The translations under genes were made by a program, and so were the position numbers. Positions 1 through 6,342 of a stretch of 38,571 nt of DNA are shown piece by piece; within the stretch, counting starts at the first letter, position 1; every line of letters begins with the position of its first letter. The notes beneath the pieces are model-generated. The model searched no databases. It saw only the letters and a list, made by a program, of their open reading frames with translations, and was not told the DNA's origin. Source of the stretch: Bacteroidales bacterium (GTDB taxonomy: Bacteria; Bacteroidota; Bacteroidia; Bacteroidales; JAIPAP01); contig JAIPAP010000032.1 in the NCBI GenBank assembly GCA_021740045.1, forward strand, positions 1 through 38,571, in the 5' to 3' direction.

Positions 1-1
1 C

Positions 2-1717
2 TCAAGCGGTAATCCCACCAGCTGGGAATGGACCTTTGAGGGAGGAACCCCATCAACTTCCAGCTCACCCAATCCCGAGGTAACCTATGAGAATGCCGGG
101 TCGTATGATGTATCGCTTACCGTGACCAATAACAACGGCATGGACACCAAAGCAGTTGAAGATTACATTACGGTGAATGTGCTCGAGCCGGTCTATTTCG
201 ATTTTGAAGGCGGTAATCCGGCCGATCCGGTTTATACCATCTATTTATCAGGTGGTGTGCTCCAAGGTGAAGACCTCCAACCCGGCGATGAAATTGCTAT
301 TTTCGACGGCGAAACCATGGTGGGCGCCATGATGCTGGATGGGGTATTGACTCCCGAAACCCAGTTCGACCATGCCCTGATCGCCTTTAGCACGGTGACC
401 TCTGGTAACGGATACACCCCCGGCAATCCGATGACATTGAAATGTTATGATGCCAGCGAAGAAATCGAATCCACCGGCTTTGAAATTGAATTTTATGATC
501 CTTACGGCGATGCCTGGACCGAAAGCTATTTCCCCGAAGGTGACGGCGCATACAGCATAGCCGGTTTAACCTTCACTGCGGGAGCCACACAGCAAATGAG
601 CCTGGGAGCCGGTTACCAGTTTGTTTCTTCCTACATGATCCCCCCCGATCCGGATATGATGACCTTGTGCGAGGATTTGATGTATGATGAAACCCTCGAC
701 TTTATAAGAAATTCTGAGGGAAGCATGTTGCAAAAGATCGGCCCCAACTGGGTGAATAATATCGGCGACTGGAATACCCTGGAAGGTTACCTGTTTAAAA
801 TGAACACCGATGATATGCTTGAAATGGGTGGTTCGATAATGGACCCGCAAACGCCTATGACCTTGGAAGCCGGTTATCAGTTTATCAGTTACCTGCCCGA
901 AACACCCATAGATGCCCTTGTTGCGATGGAAACGGTACTGGAGAATCTCGATTTTGTAAGAAACTCCACTGGAAATATGCTGCAAAAGATTGGTCCCAAC
1001 TGGGTGAACAACATCGGTAACATGAATCCCGGTGAAGGTTATCTGGTAAGAATGAATGCTGATGATGAACTGATCTATCCCGAAGCTACCAAGTCTTATC
1101 AACCGGCAAGCAATGCGCAGCCACAATACTTTGAATTTAATGGCGGCAACCCGGCCGATCCGGTGTACACCATTTTTATTGAAGCCGGCAATCTCCTGCA
1201 AGCCGGTGATGAGGTTGCTGCATTTGATGGTGATAAATTGGTAGGGTCCATGATAATCGAAAGCAGCAAGGCATTGGAAAACGATCTGCCGGTATTTGCT
1301 ACCATTAATGAAAAAGCCGGTTATACGCCCGGAAATGAGCTTATTTTGAAGGCTTATGATAAGGACAAGCAGGAAGAAATTGTGCTGAACTACACCATGG
1401 TGAATGAATACCAGGGCTCAAGGCCTGGCAATACCTACCCTGAAAAAGACGGGAAGTTTGGCGTGGTACAAATCACCAATGAAGAAACATTTGCTATGGA
1501 TATCTTTCCGAATCCGTTTAGTGAAGAGATTTCTGTTGCTACAACTCATAGCGGAGCCTCCCTTCAAGTATTCAATAGCACAGGTAAATTGATATTGGAA
1601 AAAGTTCTTGAAAACGATCAAACTATTGAAACCGGCAGTTGGGAAAGCGGCATTTACCTGCTGTGCCTGACTTCCAAAGATGGTGAAATAACTACTAAGA
1701 AGGTGATCAAGCGATAA
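2..1717 (+). CDS. T9SS-exported modular adhesin-like protein, 3' part (5' end outside window)
   Basis: The reading frame is open from base 2, so the gene is cut by the window edge; the GTG at 122 is internal. The first visible residues form the end of a PKD domain (SWEWTFEGG, then SYDVSLTV). Counting from the codon at 122, a beta-rich module A (about residues 24-148, core GDEIAIFDGETMVGA) is followed by two copies of module B (158-245 and 246-325, both with LQKIGPNWVNNIG), then a second module A (335-448, core GDEVAAFDGDKLVGS). Residues 455-531 are a type A T9SS sorting domain (DIFPNPFSEEISV, then GIYLLCLTSKDG, ending KKVIKR). The protein should be exported through the outer membrane and then released or anchored. 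Ligand or substrate is unknown; there is no visible catalytic motif. A strong hairpin terminator follows. Confidence 0.9.
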   Translation, partial: SSGNPTSWEWTFEGGTPSTSSSPNPEVTYENAGSYDVSLTVTNNNGMDTKAVEDYITVNVLEPVYFDFEGGNPADPVYTIYLSGGVLQGEDLQPGDEIAIFDGETMVGAMMLDGVLTPETQFDHALIAFSTVTSGNGYTPGNPMTLKCYDASEEIESTGFEIEFYDPYGDAWTESYFPEGDGAYSIAGLTFTAGATQQMSLGAGYQFVSSYMIPPDPDMMTLCEDLMYDETLDFIRNSEGSMLQKIGPNWVNNIGDWNTLEGYLFKMNTDDMLEMGGSIMDPQTPMTLEAGYQFISYLPETPIDALVAMETVLENLDFVRNSTGNMLQKIGPNWVNNIGNMNPGEGYLVRMNADDELIYPEATKSYQPASNAQPQYFEFNGGNPADPVYTIFIEAGNLLQAGDEVAAFDGDKLVGSMIIESSKALENDLPVFATINEKAGYTPGNELILKAYDKDKQEEIVLNYTMVNEYQGSRPGNTYPEKDGKFGVVQITNEETFAMDIFPNPFSEEISVATTHSGASLQVFNSTGKLILEKVLENDQTIETGSWESGIYLLCLTSKDGEITTKKVIKR

Positions 1718-1735
1718 TTTTTCACTAAAGAGATA

Positions 1736-1777
1736 AAGCGTGATGTAATACGGATAAGTACTACATCACGCTTTTTT
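1736..1777 (+). terminator. Rho-independent terminator after the T9SS protein gene
   Basis: A 16-bp stem with one mismatch (1736-1751 paired with 1758-1773, arms ending AAGCGTGATGTA and TACATCACGCTT) encloses a 6-base loop and runs into TTTTTT. It lies 18 bases after the stop codon of the + strand gene. It also lies downstream of hepT on the other strand, where the T-tract is poor. Confidence 0.85.
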
Positions 1778-1825
1778 GTTTTTGTAAGTGATTCCAAAAG
1801 GTTTAGGGGAAATGAGTTTGATGGT

Positions 1826-2167
1826 TCATCCCCTAAGTAATTGCGCCACCTCCCTTTTCAATACTGGCAGATGATTAATTATAATATTCCAAATTTGGAC
1901 ATTGTCAATTTCATCGTATCCATGAGTCAACTTATTACGGACATTAACTATGCGCCTGGCATTGGAAATACTTATTTTGGGATTAATTTCCAATAGGGAA
2001 TTCATTGCCTCACCAATAGTGATTAGATTCCTCTCCACAGCATCTTGTAGAAGAGAATTATGATCGTATTGTATGAACACCTTAGTATCATTTAAATAGG
2101 TTTCAATCTGCTGAATACATGATTGAATATCAAAAAGTAATTTCTTTGTAGCAGTTGTATCATCCAT
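1826..2167 (-). CDS. hepT: HepT-like HEPN toxin (DUF86 ribonuclease)
   Basis: This 113-residue all-helical protein carries the HEPN ribonuclease motif at residues 77-84, RNKLTHGY. It matches RX4HXY: R77 and H82 would be the catalytic pair and Y84 the tyrosine that the partner MntA is known to AMPylate in the Shewanella system. Length and motif position fit the DUF86/HepT family. The gene starts 8 bases inside the end of the nucleotidyltransferase gene, so the two are co-transcribed with the antitoxin first. In the family the toxin cleaves RNA (tRNA in studied cases) and modification blocks it. Family assignment is firm; activity here is inferred. Confidence 0.92.
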   Translation of the reverse strand: MDDTTATKKLLFDIQSCIQQIETYLNDTKVFIQYDHNSLLQDAVERNLITIGEAMNSLLEINPKISISNARRIVNVRNKLTHGYDEIDNVQIWNIIINHLPVLKREVAQLLRG

Positions 2168-2507
2168 ATATCTGAACTTTTGTATCAGTGATTTCTTTAA
2201 TCAAATATGGATTTTTCAATGCTCGCTCGGAGAGTAAGTCCACATCCCTGTTGAACAATTCACTCAGTTTTTCCTCAAGATCCCACAAATAACCTCCAGC
2301 TTCGATTGGGTCCAGCCCTTCTTGCAAGCAAACAAGTATATCAACATCACTATTATTGTTGAAGTTCCCCGTAGTTGCTGAGCCAAAAACATAAGCTGAT
2401 TTCACCTTATGATTCCGTAGGATTTCAATAATTCTGGGTAAGTTGCTCTTTATTACATTATTCAACATAGGTTTTATTTTTAGCAAATCCTTAAAATGCC
2501 TTATCAA
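2160..2507 (-). CDS. mntA: MntA-like nucleotidyltransferase antitoxin
   Basis: This 115-residue minimal nucleotidyltransferase has the polymerase-beta-type motif GSATTGNFNNNSDVD at residues 42-56: the G42-S43 turn, then D54 and D56 as metal-binding carboxylates, and a third carboxylate candidate in FNRDVDLL. In HepT/MntA systems this enzyme adds AMP to the toxin's HXY tyrosine. It is the first gene of a two-gene unit and overlaps hepT by 8 bases. The start at 2507 is the longest; M14 at 2468 is an alternative. A TATTTTTG element on the same strand at 2537-2530 fits the -7 box of this phylum, but no convincing -33 box was found. Confidence 0.92.
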   Translation of the reverse strand: MIRHFKDLLKIKPMLNNVIKSNLPRIIEILRNHKVKSAYVFGSATTGNFNNNSDVDILVCLQEGLDPIEAGGYLWDLEEKLSELFNRDVDLLSERALKNPYLIKEITDTKVQIYG

Positions 2508-2582
2508 AGCATTAGCAGATTACCTTATTCAAAAATAGAACAAATTTCTTGAAAAAGTATTATATGCTTTAGTTAAAGAATA

Positions 2583-2612
2583 ACCCTCAAAATTCACGTG
2601 AATTTTGCGGGT
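2583..2612. promoter_or_regulatory. 30-bp palindrome upstream of the DUF4143 gene relic
   Basis: The two 15-base arms (ACCCTCAAAATTCAC and GTGAATTTTGCGGGT) are reverse complements with a single mismatch. The central 18 bp, 2589-2606, are a perfect palindrome around CACGTG. It has no loop, so it looks like a dimer-binding operator rather than a terminator. It sits between the divergent mntA gene and the DUF4143 relic, 44 bases before the relic's ATG, over the place where a -33 box would be. The binding protein is unknown. Confidence 0.6.
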
Positions 2613-2639
2613 ATAGCAGCAATATTTGCGTTATATTTG
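2604..2639 (+). promoter_or_regulatory. Possible promoter of the DUF4143 gene relic
   Basis: TATATTTG at 2632-2639 matches the -7 box consensus TAnnTTTG. A TTTG at 2604-2607 could be the -33 box, but the spacer of 24 is longer than the usual 19-21. The upstream box lies inside the right arm of the palindrome, which would fit repression by an operator-bound protein. Confidence 0.35.
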
Positions 2640-2656
2640 TAGGAAAATAGTATAAC

Positions 2657-2852
2657 ATGAATATACAAAGAGACCTTAAAACGCAAATAATCAGCCGATA
2701 ATATTGAAGAAACCCGTGGGCGGCTTTGGGCTTATGAATTAAAATACAACATGAAAAAAGTAAAACCTCCAAAGACCTGGCTTGAAGCCTATCCTGAAAG
2801 CACTTTCAAGGTGATTAATAAAGACAATTACGATGAGTTTTTGATGGGATAA
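2657..2852 (+). pseudogene. Internally deleted AAA_14/DUF4143 ATPase gene (both ends remain)
   Basis: From the ATG at 2657 the frame reads MNIQRDLKTQIISR and stops at 2701. In the frame one base on, starting near 2697, it continues DNIEETRGRLWAYELKYN, then KTWLEAYPESTFKVIN and stops at 2852. The first piece is the typical N-terminus of an AAA_14/DUF4143 ATPase just before its Walker A region. The second is the typical C-terminus of the same family. Full members are roughly 370-420 residues, so about 85% of the gene, including all ATPase motifs, is missing and the junction is out of frame. An internal ATG at 2751 leaves a 33-codon ORF. A functional product is unlikely. Confidence 0.7.
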
Positions 2853-2887
2853 ATTTTATATCTTAGTAAGTTAAAATCTAAACGCTT

Positions 2888-5257
2888 ATGAAAACGCATC
2901 TATTGATCATATGCCTGGTGGTTATTGGTTTGATCGCCAATGCCCAGCAATTCAGCGTTAAAACCACCCATACCAAAAAGCCTGATTATTTTGCTAAAAC
3001 ACCGCCATTGCGGGATATGAAGATGATAGCCCCGCAGGATGTGGAGGTGAACGAAGGAGAAACCGAAGTTAAAAACATTAATCGCAACCCCCTGGAAAAG
3101 CTATCGAGCTTTTATGGTGATCCGCCCTTTGACGGTATACTTCAAAACCTGATGGGAAATCGCCGGCCCGATTCCATCTCGGCCAACTTCGAGGGAACCG
3201 GTAACCTGCAAAACGTACTTCCTCCAGATACCGAGGGCGATGTTGGCCCCGATCATTACCTGCAAATGGTCAATATGTCGTTTACGGTCTATAGCAAAAG
3301 CGGAGAAATACTATACGGACCCGCTTCCAATTTATCCATTTGGCAGCATGCGCCCGATCCGTGGTCGGAAACTTCCAGCGGTGATCCCATTGTGTTGTAT
3401 GATGAACGTGCCGACCGCTGGCTGGTGAGTGAGCTGGCGCTTCCGGGGCACCGGCAGGGTCCTTATTACGAGAAAATTGCGGTTTCAGCAACTTCCGATC
3501 CTACCGGCGCCTGGTATTTATATGGATATGAATACGATTATTTTTGCGACTACCCCAAGCTGGGCGTTTGGCACGACGGCTATTACATGACCGCCAACAA
3601 TTACGAATGGGTCAACAACCAGTATGATTTTCATGCGGTGGGTGTTTCGGTTTTTGAGCGCGACAGCATGCTGATCGGCTCGCCCGATGCCCGGCTGATC
3701 TTTCTGGACCTGTACCCCAACACCGTTCCCTGGAGCATGCTTCCAGCCGATTTCGACGGAACACCTCCGGAAGATGATGCGCCTCATTATCTGGCCGTTT
3801 ACAAAGAAGCCTCCGATGATAAGATCTTTATTTACCAGGTGGAAACCGATTGGGAGAACCCGGGCAACAGCGAAATAAGCCTGAGAACTACTTTGTTCCC
3901 GGAACCGTTTACCGGAAGCCTTCCCGATGGTATCCCTCAACCGGATGGTGCACCTTACCTGGCGCCCATGTCGAACCGGCTGATGTACCGTCTGCAATAC
4001 CGGAATTTTGGCGATTATGAAACCATGGTCGCCAACCATACCGTAAACCGGGGTGAGAATATTGCCGGCATCCGCTGGTATGAATTCCGCAAGGAGGAAG
4101 GTAACGACTGGCAAATTTATCAACAGGGCACTTATTCTCCCGACAATACCCACCGATGGATGGGCTCCATTGCCATGGATGCCTATGGTAATATTGCCCT
4201 GGGCTATTCGGTTTCGAGCAACCGGGTTTATCCCGGCGTGCGATTTACCGGCCGCTTTGCTGATGATCCTTTAGGCGTAATGACCCTGGAGGAGCAGGAA
4301 ATTATTGAAGGAAGGGGCGTGCAGCTTCACTCCAACCACCGCTGGGGTGATTACAGCTGCATGTCGGTCGATCCGTCCGATCAAACCCATTTTTGGTACA
4401 CCCAGCAATATTACCAGGAAACCAGTAACCGCGACTGGAAAACCCGGATAGCCGGCTTTAACATCAATCCGCTTTTGAATTTATCCATCACCTCCGACGC
4501 CGATACGGTTTGTCTCGGTAGCGAAACCACACTGCATGCCTTACCCACCGGTGGTTCCGAAAACTATACGTATAACTGGATCTCCGATCCGCCCGGATTT
4601 ACTTCCAGCGAGCAACACCCGGTGGTTTCACCTGAAGTCGATACCTGGTATATCTGCAAAGTTAATGATGGGGTGAATTTTGTTACCGACAGCATCATGA
4701 TTCATGTGCAAACCCCACCCACGGCCTATGCCGGCCCCGATACCACCATTTGCGCCAATCATACCTATGATATCCGTGAGTCGACGGCTGAAAACCATAC
4801 CGGCTTGTTATGGGAAACCAGCGGGGATGGACAGTTCAGCGACACAACCCAACTTCATCCCGTTTATTCACCCGGCCCGGAGGATATCCAAAACGAGGGT
4901 GTAACCTTGTCATTAACGGCTCAACCGCTTTCATCATGCGATCCTGTAACCGATCAAATGACATTAACCATCGATCCTTGCACCGGCTTTACTGAAGGGC
5001 AAGCTGCTCAACCGCATATTACCCTGGAGCCCAATCCGGTTAAGGACATGTTTACATTGACGGTCAAAGGCTATACGGGAAAGGTGCATTTCATTCTTTT
5101 GAATGCAACGGGAACAACGGTACATCAGGCTGTTTTCCGGGCCAATGGAAATAGCGTGGAAAAGGCTATTCATGTCAGTCATCTTTCTCCGGGCATCTAT
5201 TTTGCTAAAATAACACTTGGGGATGAGCAAAAAGTGATGAAAGTGGTGGTGGAGTGA
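2888..5257 (+). CDS. Secreted beta-propeller-like protein with Ig-like domains and T9SS tail
   Basis: The 789-residue protein starts with a signal peptide (hydrophobic residues 4-17, cleavage likely after IANA). Residues about 95-525 form a region rich in W, Y, D and G that starts with PPDTEGDVGPDHYLQMVN and reads like a beta-propeller; it recurs in large secreted proteins of this phylum. Residues about 527-610 and 612-698 look like Ig/PKD-type domains (CLGSETTLHALPTGGSENY; AYAGPDTTICANHTYD). Residues about 706-789 are a type A T9SS sorting domain (LEPNPVKDMFTLTV, then LSPGIYFAKITLGDE). It should pass the inner membrane by Sec and the outer membrane by T9SS. No catalytic motif was recognised. 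No canonical promoter was found in the 35 bases between the relic and this gene. Confidence 0.88.
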   Translation: MKTHLLIICLVVIGLIANAQQFSVKTTHTKKPDYFAKTPPLRDMKMIAPQDVEVNEGETEVKNINRNPLEKLSSFYGDPPFDGILQNLMGNRRPDSISANFEGTGNLQNVLPPDTEGDVGPDHYLQMVNMSFTVYSKSGEILYGPASNLSIWQHAPDPWSETSSGDPIVLYDERADRWLVSELALPGHRQGPYYEKIAVSATSDPTGAWYLYGYEYDYFCDYPKLGVWHDGYYMTANNYEWVNNQYDFHAVGVSVFERDSMLIGSPDARLIFLDLYPNTVPWSMLPADFDGTPPEDDAPHYLAVYKEASDDKIFIYQVETDWENPGNSEISLRTTLFPEPFTGSLPDGIPQPDGAPYLAPMSNRLMYRLQYRNFGDYETMVANHTVNRGENIAGIRWYEFRKEEGNDWQIYQQGTYSPDNTHRWMGSIAMDAYGNIALGYSVSSNRVYPGVRFTGRFADDPLGVMTLEEQEIIEGRGVQLHSNHRWGDYSCMSVDPSDQTHFWYTQQYYQETSNRDWKTRIAGFNINPLLNLSITSDADTVCLGSETTLHALPTGGSENYTYNWISDPPGFTSSEQHPVVSPEVDTWYICKVNDGVNFVTDSIMIHVQTPPTAYAGPDTTICANHTYDIRESTAENHTGLLWETSGDGQFSDTTQLHPVYSPGPEDIQNEGVTLSLTAQPLSSCDPVTDQMTLTIDPCTGFTEGQAAQPHITLEPNPVKDMFTLTVKGYTGKVHFILLNATGTTVHQAVFRANGNSVEKAIHVSHLSPGIYFAKITLGDEQKVMKVVVE

Positions 5258-5330
5258 TCCTGGTTTGGGGTATGCTGGCTTTAAATACTTTAATCGTATC
5301 TGACAAAAAGCAGATCATAGCGGGTATTTT

Positions 5331-5393
5331 GCAACCCGCCCGCTGGCGACCGATTACATCGCGTGCCGACTGATTTCACTCGCTTGTAGCGAG
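5331..5393. repeat. 63-bp GC-rich repeat R1, copy a
   Basis: This 63-base unit recurs without gaps at 5992-6054 at roughly 85% identity. It ends in the short hairpin CTCGCT-TGT-AGCGAG. The inner pair of arms (5345-5354 and 5358-5367) is decayed here but perfect apart from one base in copy b. No ORF covers it. Confidence 0.75.
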
Positions 5394-5431
5394 ATAGGAT
5401 TCGAACCTTAATGGACAGGTCTTCAACCCTG
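5387..5431 (-). other. tRNA-like 3' fragment (uncertain)
   Basis: Read on the - strand, 5431-5415 (CAGGGTTGAAGACCTGT) resembles an anticodon arm with loop TTGAAGA. Four bases later 5410-5394 (TAAGGTTCGAATCCTAT) resembles a T arm with a consensus TTCGAAT loop, followed by seven acceptor-like bases. Spacing 17-4-17-7 is that of a tRNA, but only about three of five pairs form in each stem and no D arm or 5' acceptor strand is visible upstream. At most it is a decayed tRNA or attachment-site remnant; it may be chance. Confidence 0.2.
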
Positions 5432-5481
5432 AATCTGCGTCTTTAAGCCTTGTAAAAGATTAAATGTCTTTAGAAAACTTA

Positions 5482-5721
5482 TTACTTCAGCAGCCCCTCA
5501 ATTGAAATATCCTCATCAATATCTTCCCAGTGGATGCCCTCACCCTTACCAATGAATCTCCAGTTATTTCGTTGCTTTGGTGTTGCATCCCTTAACCGGG
5601 GAAACCATTCTATTGGCACGGACAATTCTCTCCCATCTTCTAAAAGCACAGTCATTTTGGTTTCGTCAAACCAAATATCCTTTGCAAGTGTTGATTTTTC
5701 AAAAGAAAAAGCGAAATCCAT
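5482..5721 (-). CDS. DUF2442 family protein with altered N-terminus
   Basis: The 79-residue product has the DUF2442 body: KDIWFDETKMTVLLEDGREL, then WFPRLRDATPKQRNN, then IHWEDIDEDISIEGLL. DUF2442 genes usually follow a DUF4160 gene in two-gene units thought to be toxin-antitoxin-like; the function is not established. The first eight residues (MDFAFSFE) do not belong to the family. They come from reading the start of a deleted DUF4160 gene in a shifted frame, so this ORF begins inside the partner's first codons. The ATG at 5721 is the only start that covers the DUF2442 body. The body is intact, so the protein may still be made. Confidence 0.75.
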   Translation of the reverse strand: MDFAFSFEKSTLAKDIWFDETKMTVLLEDGRELSVPIEWFPRLRDATPKQRNNWRFIGKGEGIHWEDIDEDISIEGLLK

Positions 5722-5743
5722 CTTTTAATAGTACCGTTGGCAT
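5699..5743 (-). pseudogene. DUF4160 gene relic: first 14 codons only
   Basis: On the - strand from 5743 the frame reads MPTVLLKDGFRFFF and then a stop. This is the conserved start of DUF4160 proteins, which normally go on with YSNE and a histidine-containing PPHIHV segment. The remaining roughly 65 residues are gone and the sequence runs straight into the DUF2442 body in another frame. A TATCTTTG element at 5754-5747 just upstream matches the -7 box consensus. Confidence 0.65.
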
Positions 5744-5797
5744 ACCCAAAGATAATCAGAATTATGTATCTTTCATCATGTTTATATCAGGTTTTTT

Positions 5798-5879
5798 GGC
5801 ACGCCTTAAGTCCCTACACTCAACAAGGCCGGAGCATTGACGAAACGACTAGCAATTAGCCTAAAACGCGCGCCAACTA
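5798..5879. repeat. 82-bp repeat R2, copy a
   Basis: It aligns without gaps to 6139-6220 at roughly 75-80% identity. It begins GGCACGCCTT and its last ten-base module is AACGCGCGCC at 5865-5874. Together with R1 copy a it brackets the DUF2442 relic. Confidence 0.7.
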
Positions 5880-5991
5880 ACTGTTCTGCATAAAAATTAC
5901 TGACGGGGATTTTCATCGTGCATTATATATCCTGAATATCATACGTTTTTACCGGCATCTCTATCAATTACTGATATTTCTTCATAACTCC

Positions 5992-6054
5992 GCAACCCGC
6001 CTGCTGGCGCGCGTTTGCAACGCGTGCCGATTGATTTCACTCGCTTGTAGCGAG
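5992..6054. repeat. 63-bp GC-rich repeat R1, copy b
   Basis: Second copy of the unit at 5331-5393. Here the arms GGCGCGCGTT (6006-6015) and AACGCGTGCC (6019-6028) form a ten-base hairpin around TGC with one mismatch, followed by the CTCGCT-TGT-AGCGAG hairpin. This resembles REP-type or miniature-element ends. Confidence 0.75.
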
Positions 6055-6138
6055 AAAACACAATGCCCATTTATAAAAAACCAATCCTAATTTTTTTAAA
6101 CAATTTTTCTATCTCGTTCCAAACGAGGGAATTTAGCG

Positions 6139-6220
6139 GGCACGCGTTAAGTTCCTGCATTCCATAAGACCGGCGCATTGACGAAATGAATTGCAATTCG
6201 CCCAAAACGCGCGCCAACCA
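6139..6220. repeat. 82-bp repeat R2, copy b
   Basis: Second copy of the unit at 5798-5879. It starts with GGCACGCGTT and carries AACGCGCGCC at 6206-6215. That last ten-mer is the exact reverse complement of GGCGCGCGTT at 6006-6015 in R1 copy b. R1b and R2b together could therefore be one 210-bp element with perfect 10-bp terminal inverted repeats. Confidence 0.7.
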
Positions 6221-6240
6221 ACAAAACTAGATATTACTAT

Positions 6241-6275
6241 ACACTCTGCGCTTCGCGCTAAGCGCTCTGCGTCCA
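6241..6275. repeat. Degenerate heptamer tandem repeat (five units)
   Basis: Five consecutive 7-mers read ACACTCT GCGCTTC GCGCTAA GCGCTCT, then GCGTCCA. On the other strand the consensus is close to AGAGCGC, the same as the eight-unit array at 35417-35472. Confidence 0.6.
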
Positions 6276-6295
6276 CACCATTCTTTCAAGAACAA

Positions 6296-6327
6296 TTTCC
6301 AATCGCATTCGGGGTTTATTACCTTTG
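6296..6327 (+). promoter_or_regulatory. Promoter of the msrC operon
   Basis: TACCTTTG at 6320-6327 matches the -7 consensus TAnnTTTG. TTTC at 6296-6299 lies 20 bases upstream as a near match to the -33 box. The ATG of msrC follows 15 bases later. Confidence 0.5.
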
Positions 6328-6342
6328 CGGTTTTGAAAATAC

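Larger units (their letters stand above)
5744..6295. other. Gene-free stretch holding repeats
   Basis: No credible gene was found here on either strand. It contains both copies of the 82-bp repeat R2, copy b of the 63-bp repeat R1 and a run of heptamers. The remainder, for example 5880-5991 and 6055-6138, is AT-rich sequence without recognisable signals. Confidence 0.6.

Noticed and set aside
566-1201. 211-codon ORF on the - strand
   Set aside because: It is antisense to the T9SS protein gene with its repeated modules; the + strand frame has clear domains and this one has none.
2587-2772. 61-codon - strand ORF
   Set aside because: It crosses the palindrome and the DUF4143 relic in antisense, and its translation resembles nothing.
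3518-4153. 211-codon ORF on the - strand
   Set aside because: Shadow of the secreted propeller-like gene; no family resemblance.
5577-5840. 87-codon + strand ORF
   Set aside because: Antisense to the DUF2442/DUF4160 remnant, which explains the sequence better.
5798-6220. R2 repeats as integron attC sites
   Set aside because: The inverted GC-rich ends and folded shape are suggestive, but the GTTRRRY/RYYYAAC core pair is absent and there is no integrase gene.
6241-6275. Heptamer array as a CRISPR
   Set aside because: Units are 7 bases with no spacers and no cas genes nearby.
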